64,000 bases of DNA, taken from a bacterium. Lineage in GTDB: Bacteria > Electryoneota > RPQS01. Under the pieces are notes generated by a model that saw only the letters and a list, made by a program, of their open reading frames with translations, had not been told where the DNA came from and made no database searches. The position numbers and the translations under genes were made by a program. Of this stretch, positions 35,134 to 42,807 are shown piece after piece. The stretch's first letter is position 1. Every line of letters begins with the position of its first letter. Location: positions 682,001 to 746,000 of the forward strand of contig JADJEH010000017.1 in assembly GCA_016702305.1 (NCBI GenBank), written 5' to 3'.

Positions 35134-36165
35134 TCAGCACGGTCCGAATTGATATACTTTTTTGACCACTCTGGCTGAGAGCTCTAAGCCTCGTAATCGT
35201 GAATCCACAAAGGAACCGTAAGCACAACCACGAAGTTCGCGGTAGTTGCCGGGCCATTGATGCGCCACCAGCTCCTGCTCCAAGTCCTCAGAATAGCGGG
35301 GTTCTCTGGCCCTCTTTCTGAATATCATTGCGAATAACTTGTCAAACAGATCTGACCTTCGGGCTCCTTGAACATTCTCATAGAACCATTTGAACATTGG
35401 TAAGACTGCTTCTGGCTGCTGCCGGAGCGGTGGAAGCTTAACATACCCTGCTCGAAGTCTTTGGTGTAAGTCCTGCGAGAGTTTCCCCGTCGAAACTAAG
35501 CTTGCAAGGTCTATTTCTGATGCGGTGATCGTCCTCACCCTTGATTTGGTATCGACACTCGAATAGATGTTTACATCTAACAAATGAACTAGTACTTTCT
35601 GGATCTTTTCATCAAGTGCGTCTATATTCTCCAAATAGAGTGTTCCATTCGCTGCTTCAGAATAGGAACTCTGAAGCTCTGCTGCTGAACAGCCAGAGCA
35701 GTCGATAGATACAAATGGACCGGAGGCACCTGAACTACCATGAATTGACCAAGCCAATGTCCGTTTTCCAGATCCAGATTCACCCTCGATCTGAATGGGA
35801 ATATTGAACCACGCGAGCGGAGCAACTGAAACTATTGCACGAGAAAGTTCATGAGAGAATACTCTGCCCTGATAGAAGAACTGTAACCGACCCGACTGCT
35901 TTGACGTTGAGCCAATCTCGTCAACGAAGTCAATCGTCGCCTCCGTATTAAGGTTCTGACGCAGCTTGGCGATGATTTCAGCAACAATGGCGGCGCTGCC
36001 CAATATTGGATTGACTGCACTCATTACGGCGATGATTGGCAACGGAGTGGCCATTTTGACAACACCTGTGCTGTTCGCTAAGGTTCTGCCAAAATCGGAA
36101 TATGTAACGGATTGGGGGAAACAAGCTTCCACTTCTTTACTTGGTGCGGGATTGTTTGGTGTCAT
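35134..36165 (-). CDS. AAA+ ATPase resembling sigma-54 activators, without the sigma-54 contact loop
   Basis: 343 residues. An N-terminal region with two hydrophobic stretches (MATPLPIIAVMSAVNPILGS) precedes the AAA+ core: Walker A GESGSGKRTLAW, a second region GPFVSIDCSGCSAAELQ, a Walker-B-like NGTLYLENIDALDEK, sensor-type DLHQRLRAGYVKLPPLRQ and HQWPGNYRELRGCAYGS. The order matches NtrC-type AAA+ proteins, but the GAFTGA loop is missing and Walker B is degenerate. Direct sigma-54 activation is therefore unlikely. It probably continues into 34701-35084. Confidence 0.78.
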   Translation of the reverse strand: MTPNNPAPSKEVEACFPQSVTYSDFGRTLANSTGVVKMATPLPIIAVMSAVNPILGSAAIVAEIIAKLRQNLNTEATIDFVDEIGSTSKQSGRLQFFYQGRVFSHELSRAIVSVAPLAWFNIPIQIEGESGSGKRTLAWSIHGSSGASGPFVSIDCSGCSAAELQSSYSEAANGTLYLENIDALDEKIQKVLVHLLDVNIYSSVDTKSRVRTITASEIDLASLVSTGKLSQDLHQRLRAGYVKLPPLRQQPEAVLPMFKWFYENVQGARRSDLFDKLFAMIFRKRAREPRYSEDLEQELVAHQWPGNYRELRGCAYGSFVDSRLRGLELSARVVKKVYQFGPC

Positions 36166-36241
36166 CCTAGATTCGCTTCGGTCAGATGTTGGATTTAGGG
36201 CTCACGAACTGGAACTTAAATAGAATAATTGAAACTTTCAA

Positions 36242-36295
36242 TTCTGGCATAAGAATTTACAGAAGCAAGAGCTCTGCATTGTGCGGGGCTCTTTT
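36242..36295 (+). promoter_or_regulatory. Shared motif and leader hairpin of Ubl cassette 1
   Basis: TTCTGGCATAAGA (36242-36254) also occurs before cassette 2 and before the micro-ORF units. It is followed by a hairpin AAGAGCTCTGC (36267-36277) / GCGGGGCTCTT (36283-36293, with G-T pairs) and TTTT. The same arrangement precedes cassette 2, where the loop CATTGTG is identical. The motif is a candidate promoter; the hairpin is a candidate leader attenuator or RNA-stability element. Confidence 0.55.
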
Positions 36296-36321
36296 CATTT
36301 CAACCCCCAAAGGAGTCTCCC

Positions 36322-36534
36322 ATGAAAGTCAAAGTCCTCTGCCTCGGCAGATCAGCAAAAGAAATCAATGTCAGCGACGGTACGACCGTCGAACAAGCCA
36401 TCGCGGAATGCGGATTCCCGAAGGATTCAAGTTACACCCGGCACCTGAACGGCAGCCCGTGCTTCGATACAGATATCCTGGTCGACAACGCCGTGTTGAC
36501 GTTGGTGCCACAAGTGAAAGGCGGGGGTTGGTAG
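36322..36534 (+). CDS. Ubiquitin-like modifier (ThiS/MoaD/Urm1 type) ending GGGW, copy 1
   Basis: 70 residues, AAGGAG ribosome site. A beta-grasp pattern is clear: MKVKVLCLGRSAKEINVSDG, TTVEQAIAECGFPKDSS, FDTDILVDNAVLTLVPQV, KGGGW. MoaD, ThiS and Urm1 end in GG; here one extra Gly-Trp follows, so a protease must expose the Gly. The JAMM protease three genes down is the obvious candidate. About 59 of 70 residues match copy 2, differences falling in strands rather than in the tail. Separated from the E2-like gene by two hairpins, which suggests independent or excess expression. Confidence 0.88.
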   Translation: MKVKVLCLGRSAKEINVSDGTTVEQAIAECGFPKDSSYTRHLNGSPCFDTDILVDNAVLTLVPQVKGGGW

Positions 36535-36598
36535 GCAGGATTCTTCGCTGCCTGCCTATTAAGAGAGGGCTGTGATCCACGTGGTCATGGCCCTCTCT
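36530..36598 (+). terminator. Tandem hairpins between the modifier and E2-like genes (candidate attenuator), copy 1
   Basis: First, TAGGCAGG at the stop codon pairs with CCTGCCTA about 11 nt later. Second, AGAGAGGGC (36562-36570) pairs with GCCCTCTCT (36590-36598), with an inner TGATCC/GGTCA stem, and ends TTT. The E2-like ATG is at 36618 behind CCTCCGGAGGAACG. The same structure is conserved in copy 2. Confidence 0.7.
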
Positions 36599-36617
36599 TT
36601 CCTCCGGAGGAACGCAA

Positions 36618-37723
36618 ATGATAGAACAACAAATCAGACCCTTGGTCAGGTTCTATGAACAGAAGTGGCATACACCGATAGCCTTGATCACGAGCGAAGA
36701 AGATCTTCGCGAGTGGCATGAAGTCGGAGTGGCGGTTTATCTCAATGCCGACGCTACATCGCAGTTCTGTCTGGACCTGTTCGGTGACCCGCTTGTGATG
36801 GAATCGGTGCTTGTCGGCAAGGTTTCACCGACTTGGATTGTACTGTACGGTGCGCCGCGTGTCGATGTGACTTCGAACATCCTTGATGCACATCTTCCGC
36901 GCATGTGCCGGACGTTTAGAAAACGTCAAAGGGAATCGCTGATCGACACCATGCAAACTGTTGCAGCCGAACGGAAGCATGAGCTCGCAGTTTCGCTGCG
37001 TGATGACAAGTACGAATTGGAACGTCTTTGTATGCAGGTGATGACACTGTCTCGCAAGATTGAAGGTGACCGTGAGATTCTGAACATGTTCAGTAGAGCA
37101 CCGGACTTCATCAAAGCAAAGGCGACGCGGACATTCGTGGAAATGATGCGACTGGTTCCCAGTTGTTATTCGCATATCAACGTTGTCGAGAAGTCTGTGC
37201 TTGCGGAAACGTATCCGATCACACTTGAACACGACGGTGGAAGTTATCACTTCGAGCCATACGTGGTTGAAGTGGATTTAGACAAAGGCAAAGTGTTGAT
37301 CACCGGTGGCACTGAAATGAACGGATACATTCATCCGCATGTCACAGATGACCCGAATAACATCTGCTGGGGAAACATCTCGCATCTTGTATCACGACTC
37401 GCAGGTGAACTTGACTTGCATGGATTGTTGCAGCTCGTGCATCAACTTCCTGCATTGCTACAACAGCAGCGATCCGTTTCAGAAAATCGAGAAGTGGGAT
37501 CCTGACTGGGCAAGATGACTCGAAGAAGACGAGCCTTATTGTTCATGGTGTGACGACTACGGCCACGATATTTCACAATTGCGATTCCTGCTGGTGGTGT
37601 GAGCATTGCCAGCAATACGATGATCACGATGAAGACTGCTGCCCTAATTGCCCGAAAGACGAAGACGAAGAAGAGGAGGATGCCGATGCAGAACTTGCAG
37701 AGGACACAGCGACAGCCGGTTGA
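36618..37723 (+). CDS. E2-like ubiquitin-conjugating-fold protein, copy 1 (frameshifted after the active site)
   Basis: The frame from 36618 stops at 37505. It includes the long N-terminal region, the central helices and the active-site segment NGYIHPHVTDDPNNICWGNI. Against copy 2, an extra base at about 37445 (LVHQ-FLHCYNSSDPFQKIEK in another frame) truncates the product before the Cys-rich tail. A second disturbance near 37510-37530 and an extra T near 37570 also break the tail. Its pieces remain readable (EDEPYCSWCDDYGHD; HNCDSCWWCEHC). With repairs the gene would end at 37723, overlapping the JAMM gene. Either copy 1 is decaying or the sequence has errors here. Confidence 0.78.
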
Positions 37724-38402
37724 TGCTGGAATCAAGGTGCAGGTCGATGCCAATGCTTTGCAGAAGCTTTGGCTCTGGACAGACTTTGCCAAGGGTGAAG
37801 TCAGCTGTCTCGGGCTCGTGGACGAAGTCGTTGATGCCAACACAGGCCGCACAACGGCATTGATCGTCACTGACTTCTTTCTGGTGAAGCAGGAATGCAC
37901 ATCAGACGAAACCGACATGGACATTGCCGATGTTGCGAGATTGATATCTGAGATGGAAGCGAAGGGCATTGACTCTCGTAAACTTCGCTGTTGGGCACAC
38001 TCGCATGGCAGCATGTCCGTGTTTTGGTCCGGGCAGGATGAACAGTGCATCACAGGTCTTGCCAACGGTGAATGGATGCTGTCGCTGGTCGTGAACAAGC
38101 GGCGTGATTCGATCATGCGCTTGGATCAGTACCATCCGGCACACCTGTATCTCGCAGATGTCGCATGGGATGTAGTTTATCCACTGGTGCCCGGTCTCGC
38201 AGAAGAATGCTTTGACGAATTCAAGTCGAAAGTCAAGGAGTCCCAGTATCGCAGTATACTGAAGAACTCACGAGAGAAATCTGTTCTCGGAGACTTGAAG
38301 TCTGCCAACGAGAGAGGAACTCTCACGGATGAAGACCTGATGGAAGAAATGGACTGGCTTGGATTGCACAGGGATGATCTTGATGAACTCGAACCATTCT
38401 AG
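37686..38402 (+). CDS. JAMM/JAB metalloprotease, copy 1
   Basis: 238 residues from MQNLQRTQRQPVDAGIKVQV; the ATG follows GAGGAGGATGCCG, so AGGAGG is well placed. The JAMM signature H-x-H-x7-S-x2-D is HSHGSMSVFWSGQD (His105, His107, Ser115, Asp118), with the upstream catalytic Glu38 in KGEVSCLGLVDEV. JAMM enzymes remove ubiquitin-like proteins from targets or trim their precursors. An in-frame extension to 37599 is shadow of the E2 tail. A conserved C-terminal tail ends DDLDELEPF. The E1-like gene starts 9 bp later. Confidence 0.92.
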   Translation: MQNLQRTQRQPVDAGIKVQVDANALQKLWLWTDFAKGEVSCLGLVDEVVDANTGRTTALIVTDFFLVKQECTSDETDMDIADVARLISEMEAKGIDSRKLRCWAHSHGSMSVFWSGQDEQCITGLANGEWMLSLVVNKRRDSIMRLDQYHPAHLYLADVAWDVVYPLVPGLAEECFDEFKSKVKESQYRSILKNSREKSVLGDLKSANERGTLTDEDLMEEMDWLGLHRDDLDELEPF

Positions 38403-38410
38403 GAGACCAC

Positions 38411-39067
38411 ATGACAGATCCAAGATTTCTACGACAGCAAGATGTTGTCGATGCCGAGAAGTTGGCGAACTTGCAGGTAACGCTAATCGGTCTGGGTTCC
38501 ATTGGGAGCGTCACGGGTTTGTATCTTGCCAAGATGGGAGTGGTCAATTTGACCACTTTCGATGCCGATGTTGTGGATATTCACAATGTCAGCAATCAGG
38601 CCTATGGGATGTCTGATGTAGGACTGCTTAAGGCTGATGCTTTTTCAATACTCGTTGAGAGCCAAACGGGACTGCTGCCAAACACGATCTGCACTCAGTA
38701 TGACGGTCGGCAGCTATCAGGTGTTGTCATCAGCGCGGTGGATTCGATGAAATCACGAGAGACAATTTGGAAGTCTATTCGCGAACAACCGAACGTGCAA
38801 CTATACATCGATGCACGAATGGGCTTAGAGACTATGGTCGTGCATACTGTAAGACCGCCGATCAAATCTGATCGCGTTGCATACACGAGTTCGCTTGTAC
38901 CCGATGATCAAGCTCTTCAAGAGCCTTGCACTGCGCGAACGATTTGTTACACGCCTTTGATGGCCGCGAGTGTTGTCTGCAACCTCGTGAAGCGGTTCGT
39001 AAACGAAGAACAACTACCACATCGTGTGATTCTTGATCTCGCGACGTGGACACTAATCACATACTAG
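38411..39067 (+). CDS. ThiF/E1-like adenylating enzyme, copy 1
   Basis: 218 residues, AGGAGA ribosome site. Rossmann nucleotide-binding motif TLIGLGSIGSVTGLYLAK (G27-x-G29-x-x-G32), then the FDADVVDIHNVSNQAYG segment, with Asp51/Asp53 and Asn59 of the ThiF family, a Lys in GLLKADAF and Asp111 in ISAVDS. No CxxC zinc pairs are seen. Cys173 (LQEPCTARTICYTP) is conserved in both copies and is the best candidate for thioester formation. E1-like enzymes activate the C-terminal Gly of a beta-grasp modifier with ATP. Confidence 0.92.
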   Translation: MTDPRFLRQQDVVDAEKLANLQVTLIGLGSIGSVTGLYLAKMGVVNLTTFDADVVDIHNVSNQAYGMSDVGLLKADAFSILVESQTGLLPNTICTQYDGRQLSGVVISAVDSMKSRETIWKSIREQPNVQLYIDARMGLETMVVHTVRPPIKSDRVAYTSSLVPDDQALQEPCTARTICYTPLMAASVVCNLVKRFVNEEQLPHRVILDLATWTLITY

Positions 39068-39079
39068 GAGAACAACAAT

Positions 39080-39184
39080 ATGAATGGACCGCGTACTGGA
39101 TGCAGAATTGTCGATGCGGCTTGTAAGATCGCTGACAAGATCTGCAATGACGAAGATCGGTCGGACGACGACAAGGACGAATAG
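39080..39184 (+). CDS. Heptad-cysteine microprotein, copy 1
   Basis: 34 residues, preceded by TAGGAGAACAACAAT directly after the E1-like stop. The core CRIVDAACKIADKIC places three Cys exactly seven apart, on one face of an alpha-helix, followed by an acidic tail ending DDDKDE. Copy 2 keeps all three Cys, the IVDA and AD(K/R)IC motifs and the DDDKDE tail while other residues differ. That is the signature of a real, selected peptide. Function unknown: modifier substrate, regulator or effector are all possible. Confidence 0.75.
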   Translation: MNGPRTGCRIVDAACKIADKICNDEDRSDDDKDE

Positions 39185-39202
39185 TAGGTCGTTTTGCCGA
39201 TG

Positions 39203-39233
39203 AAAGAAGAGCCAGGCGGGGGCTCTTTCTTTT
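39203..39233 (+). terminator. Terminator of Ubl cassette 1
   Basis: AAAGAAGAGCC (39203-39213) pairs with GGCTCTTTCTTT and runs into TTTT. Conserved in cassette 2. Confidence 0.85.
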
Positions 39234-39547
39234 ACATATAACACTATAGAACACAAACAGTTGTCAATGCGTGCTGCTTTGAAACAAAGTCACTATTTGC
39301 ATAATCAACGGAGGCTGCCTTGTGTCGAATTTCGGAAACAGCTACATTGATGAGGGTCCGCTACCGGCCAGCAAGCAACTGTAGAATCAGACTAAAGCGG
39401 ATTCAAGTGCGACGGCAACGATGCATCAAGTTGCCTACCTCAAACACGGAATTAATTATGGATAAGTTGACTTCCATCCGACAATTCACTACTTTCCAAT
39501 CAGGTCTTGGGAAGCGGGCAGGAATACTAAGCCTGGAGGCCACGAAA
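39234..39547. other. Spacer after cassette 1 with a segment conserved after cassette 2
   Basis: No credible gene; the open frame from 39320 is only an upstream extension of the next gene. The segment GAGGCTGCCTTGTGTCGAAT (39311-39330) and its continuation to about 39350 resemble 63880-63918 downstream of cassette 2. This extends the homology of the two elements beyond the terminator. Confidence 0.45.
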
Positions 39548-41092
39548 ATGTCAACGCGAATTCTATCTGTATTCAATCTTTTGAAGCGGGTAGGGTTCGC
39601 GATTTTGTTTTTGGGGGGGAGTGCGATCGCCCAAGAAGTGATTTGGGTGCGGAATGGGGAAACGGCAAATTCACACTTTGGCGCAGCAATCTATCCACTT
39701 GGGGATCAAAATGAAGATGGTTGTACGGACTGGATGGTGTGGTCTGTTGGAGGTTTTTTTGAGGAGACAGATAGAGTTGAATTCTTTCGCGGTGGGGAGA
39801 CGCCATCGCAAGTGCCATATTTGCTGTTCCACCCTCGACTATTTCCAGTCGAATTATACATGCTAAATGTTCGTACTATCGGCGATTTTGACGGCGACGG
39901 CTTTGAAGACTGGGTAATTGGCTATACTTCCAATGAATTCGACAGCGTAATGTTCGAGCTTTACAAGGGTGGAGTAGAATCTGATACGATTGCAGAAGCA
40001 TCTCTATCCGTTGCTTTTGACTTTTCTACGGATCGAGTCGGAAGAATTGGAGATCACAACGGTGACGGATACGCTGATATTTACTTCTATCACGGTGATA
40101 ATTCCGACGTCACTCATGTGTACTTTGGAAACTCGAGCTGGGAATTAAGCGAAGATCTAACTAATCAGGGTGAACCAATAGGATCAGGAAATGGAAATCC
40201 TCAGCCAGATGTATTCGGCGATTTCAATGGGGACCATTTTGACGACTACGTGGCACGGACCGGCGGAAACACCTATTTCTATTTTGGTTCTGCCGAACCG
40301 GATACGATTCCAGACCTGATCTGGGAAGGCAATTTTGCCTTTCCAGCAACACTATCTGCCGATCTTAATGGCGACGGCGCGAAGGATTTGGCAGTCAGTC
40401 GTGATCCCAGAACCATTCATGTCCATTTAGGTGGATCAGAAATCTCATCAGTTCCGACATTTGAGCTTGACTATCAGGATTGCAACAATACCGCTCAAAG
40501 TATCAGTACATCTGGTGACTACAATAGTGATGGTTTTGAAGATTTGGTAGTTGTCAATCATAATTGTGATAACGGCTTTGGCCGATTATCGCTCTGGCTG
40601 GGCGGATTTTGGCTCAATCCTGATCCGGTCATTGAAATCACAGGTTTAAGCGTTCCTCCCTTCAATGATGTTCCGATTTGGCGTGCTATTGGCTTGGGTG
40701 ACGTCAATGGAGACAGCATTGATGATCTTGCCGTCGCATGTGAAGGGGAAATTCTCGATGGAAGACGCGGACGAGTCGTAATTCTTTCCGGTGACACCTC
40801 TTTGCATGTTGATGCCAATGATGGTTTGCCGTTAGCCCGTGATTTCTCCATGACGATCTATCCAAACCCGGCGAATGGCTATGTCCGATTAGAATTCGCG
40901 GGAATTTCCCCACATTACTCAAGCGATTTGAATATTTACAATCTTTTGGGCCAAAGAGTAGATCATCTTTTCATGCCGATTGGTACTTCCACACTCAGCT
41001 ATAATGTTGCGGGGCTTACCTCTGGAATTTACCTTGTACAAGCACAGAACAGCACTATGATACAAACCCAGAAACTCGTCGTCTTAAAGTAG
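39548..41092 (+). CDS. Secreted FG-GAP-repeat protein with C-terminal sorting domain
   Basis: I chose the ATG at 39548 (GGAGG 9 nt upstream), which exposes a signal peptide (NLLKRVGFAILFLGGSAIAQ). About seven FG-GAP/VCBS-type repeats follow (IGDFDGDGFEDWVIGYT, IGDHNGDGYADIYFYH, FGDFNGDHFDDYVART, SADLNGDGAKDLAVSRD, LGDVNGDSIDDLAVACE), forming a calcium-binding propeller. The C-terminus has TIYPNPANGYVRLEF and ends KLVVLK, a sorting domain. First of the cargo genes in the element; co-directional with the Ubl cassette but behind its terminator. Confidence 0.88.
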   Translation: MSTRILSVFNLLKRVGFAILFLGGSAIAQEVIWVRNGETANSHFGAAIYPLGDQNEDGCTDWMVWSVGGFFEETDRVEFFRGGETPSQVPYLLFHPRLFPVELYMLNVRTIGDFDGDGFEDWVIGYTSNEFDSVMFELYKGGVESDTIAEASLSVAFDFSTDRVGRIGDHNGDGYADIYFYHGDNSDVTHVYFGNSSWELSEDLTNQGEPIGSGNGNPQPDVFGDFNGDHFDDYVARTGGNTYFYFGSAEPDTIPDLIWEGNFAFPATLSADLNGDGAKDLAVSRDPRTIHVHLGGSEISSVPTFELDYQDCNNTAQSISTSGDYNSDGFEDLVVVNHNCDNGFGRLSLWLGGFWLNPDPVIEITGLSVPPFNDVPIWRAIGLGDVNGDSIDDLAVACEGEILDGRRGRVVILSGDTSLHVDANDGLPLARDFSMTIYPNPANGYVRLEFAGISPHYSSDLNIYNLLGQRVDHLFMPIGTSTLSYNVAGLTSGIYLVQAQNSTMIQTQKLVVLK

Positions 41093-41112
41093 ACACTGAA
41101 TAGGAGAACCTT

Positions 41113-42807
41113 ATGCAGCGCTTCGTGCTAATTCTCGGCTTACTCTGTCTCATTTGTTTTCGATCAGCTTCGGGTTTCGAAGTTGGCGCCTATCACGATC
41201 CGCTGTCAACAGTTTACGGTACATGGCGGCAGAACTTGTCCTGTGGGCATCTCGGATATTGTGGCAATGATTCAAGTGCAGAATGCAATGATTATAATCA
41301 AGCAATGTGGCTGTTGCATGTCGCCAATAATGATTCGGCGTTGCGTTGGCTGGAAGAGCTCGGTGTCACGTCACTGAATGTCATCTATCCCGTGGATAGT
41401 TCAACGAGAATCGCCTGGCTGAACTTGCAGAACTACGAGTTCGATGTCTTGGACGACCTTCGGCCTAACGGACTGAACCGATACTTCGATGCACAACATC
41501 GCACGGTAGTTCTTGCTGATCCTGCCGATGATTACGTCGCGCCCAATGACACGATCGGAAGCTGGGGAGAATATACTGACACCCTCCAGAATCGAAACAT
41601 CTCTCCGACAGAAATAGGCAACCTTCTTACGTATGACACATTAGTTCCAGGCGCAATTTTCCGCCCTGCAAAAGGTTTCGGTGAGTGGTGGGGGTGGAAA
41701 CGGCGTTTCGATGATTCAGTGATGCCGTTGGTGGCCACGATTCGCGGCAGAGTGGACAGCGTCATTGCGCAGGATACCGTTATCGCCAGAATTGAGTTCT
41801 TCTGCAGGCTACCGGATTGGATGAACGGCGGAAGTCTCACTAATGCGTGGGGACGGTTTGGCAGCGCAGAGATTCGCAATCACGATTTCGACGAAGGCGG
41901 CGGCGTTTTCTTTGGAACCGAGAAGTACTGGATCGTGCCGAATACCCATGACTTCTACAGCGAAAGCAGCACTGCATGGCCGGGAGAACTTGCCGGGCCG
42001 CTTGACTCCATCGGCCACAGCGACAGATTGTTCAAGCACGAAGGATATCGTTACTTCCCCGGACTGTTTGAATACCGATTCGCCATCGTTTCTACGGGCG
42101 TACTACCTTTCAGCCTTTATGACATGGGCGTCTCAGATCTCGCTTATCACGAAATGCTTGAGGCACAACCCAGCGACAGTTTAGATTCGCTAGCATATTA
42201 CAAAGAGCAAATCGGCGCTCGGTTCCGCTCAACACAAGCCGCCGCCGGATCGAAACTGCGAACATGGCACTTTGATGAATGGGGAGAAGAATGGCATGGC
42301 GTCATGGCCCGCGTCGCCAAGATCGTAAATGACGAAACAGGAAGAGGTATCATCGTCAACGGCGGCGGAGCAAACTACACGGGTGACGGCTTCCGTGACA
42401 AGTTCTACGAAGAACTTGACAGGCAGGGCGCCTATCTTGAAGCCGAAACGATGGAGTTTTATCCGTTTCACGGTGATAGCACGTGTTCGCCGCATTCTGA
42501 TTACATGCCTGAAGATTCTATGGATCCGATAGCGCTAGTTCCGGATTTGATGTGGACGGATCCGTCGTCTGACATTCCTTACTTTGAATACGAAGAGGCC
42601 GATTGTGGATTTCAGACGAGATCATTCAATGGCAAAGTATCGTTGCAGTGTGCGCTTGACATCGCGATGCTTGGCTTGGTTCCGCTTCAGGAAATCTACG
42701 GCATACCTACCCAGCCCCGCCCAACAAGGCCAAGGCGTGCTCGGCCAAATCAAATTTGGGCACGACCGAGGAACCAATGTCTGGACCGTTTTGGCTCCCC
42801 GTGGTGA
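41113..42807 (+). CDS. Very large secreted protein, first part (frameshifted)
   Basis: AGGAG ribosome site and signal peptide MQRFVLILGLLCLICFRSAS. The mature region of ~540 residues has no family I recognise. It includes LRWLEELGVTSLNVIYPVDS, GRFGSAEIRNHDFDEGGGVF and LRTWHFDEWGEEWHGVMARV, giving a glycoside-hydrolase-like impression without identifiable catalytic residues. The frame breaks near 42705 (LVPLQEIYGIPTQPRP), continuing as AYLPSPAQQGQGVLGQIKFG in the next piece. With all pieces joined the protein would reach about 2,030 residues ending at 47221. Confidence 0.72.
   Translation: MQRFVLILGLLCLICFRSASGFEVGAYHDPLSTVYGTWRQNLSCGHLGYCGNDSSAECNDYNQAMWLLHVANNDSALRWLEELGVTSLNVIYPVDSSTRIAWLNLQNYEFDVLDDLRPNGLNRYFDAQHRTVVLADPADDYVAPNDTIGSWGEYTDTLQNRNISPTEIGNLLTYDTLVPGAIFRPAKGFGEWWGWKRRFDDSVMPLVATIRGRVDSVIAQDTVIARIEFFCRLPDWMNGGSLTNAWGRFGSAEIRNHDFDEGGGVFFGTEKYWIVPNTHDFYSESSTAWPGELAGPLDSIGHSDRLFKHEGYRYFPGLFEYRFAIVSTGVLPFSLYDMGVSDLAYHEMLEAQPSDSLDSLAYYKEQIGARFRSTQAAAGSKLRTWHFDEWGEEWHGVMARVAKIVNDETGRGIIVNGGGANYTGDGFRDKFYEELDRQGAYLEAETMEFYPFHGDSTCSPHSDYMPEDSMDPIALVPDLMWTDPSSDIPYFEYEEADCGFQTRSFNGKVSLQCALDIAMLGLVPLQEIYGIPTQPRPTRPRRARPNQIWARPRNQCLDRFGSPW

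Noticed and set aside
36242..36258. Sigma-54 promoter at TGGCATAAGAATTTAC
   Set aside because: The -24 TGG is present but the -12 GC at correct spacing is missing in all copies, so the motif does not fit sigma-54.
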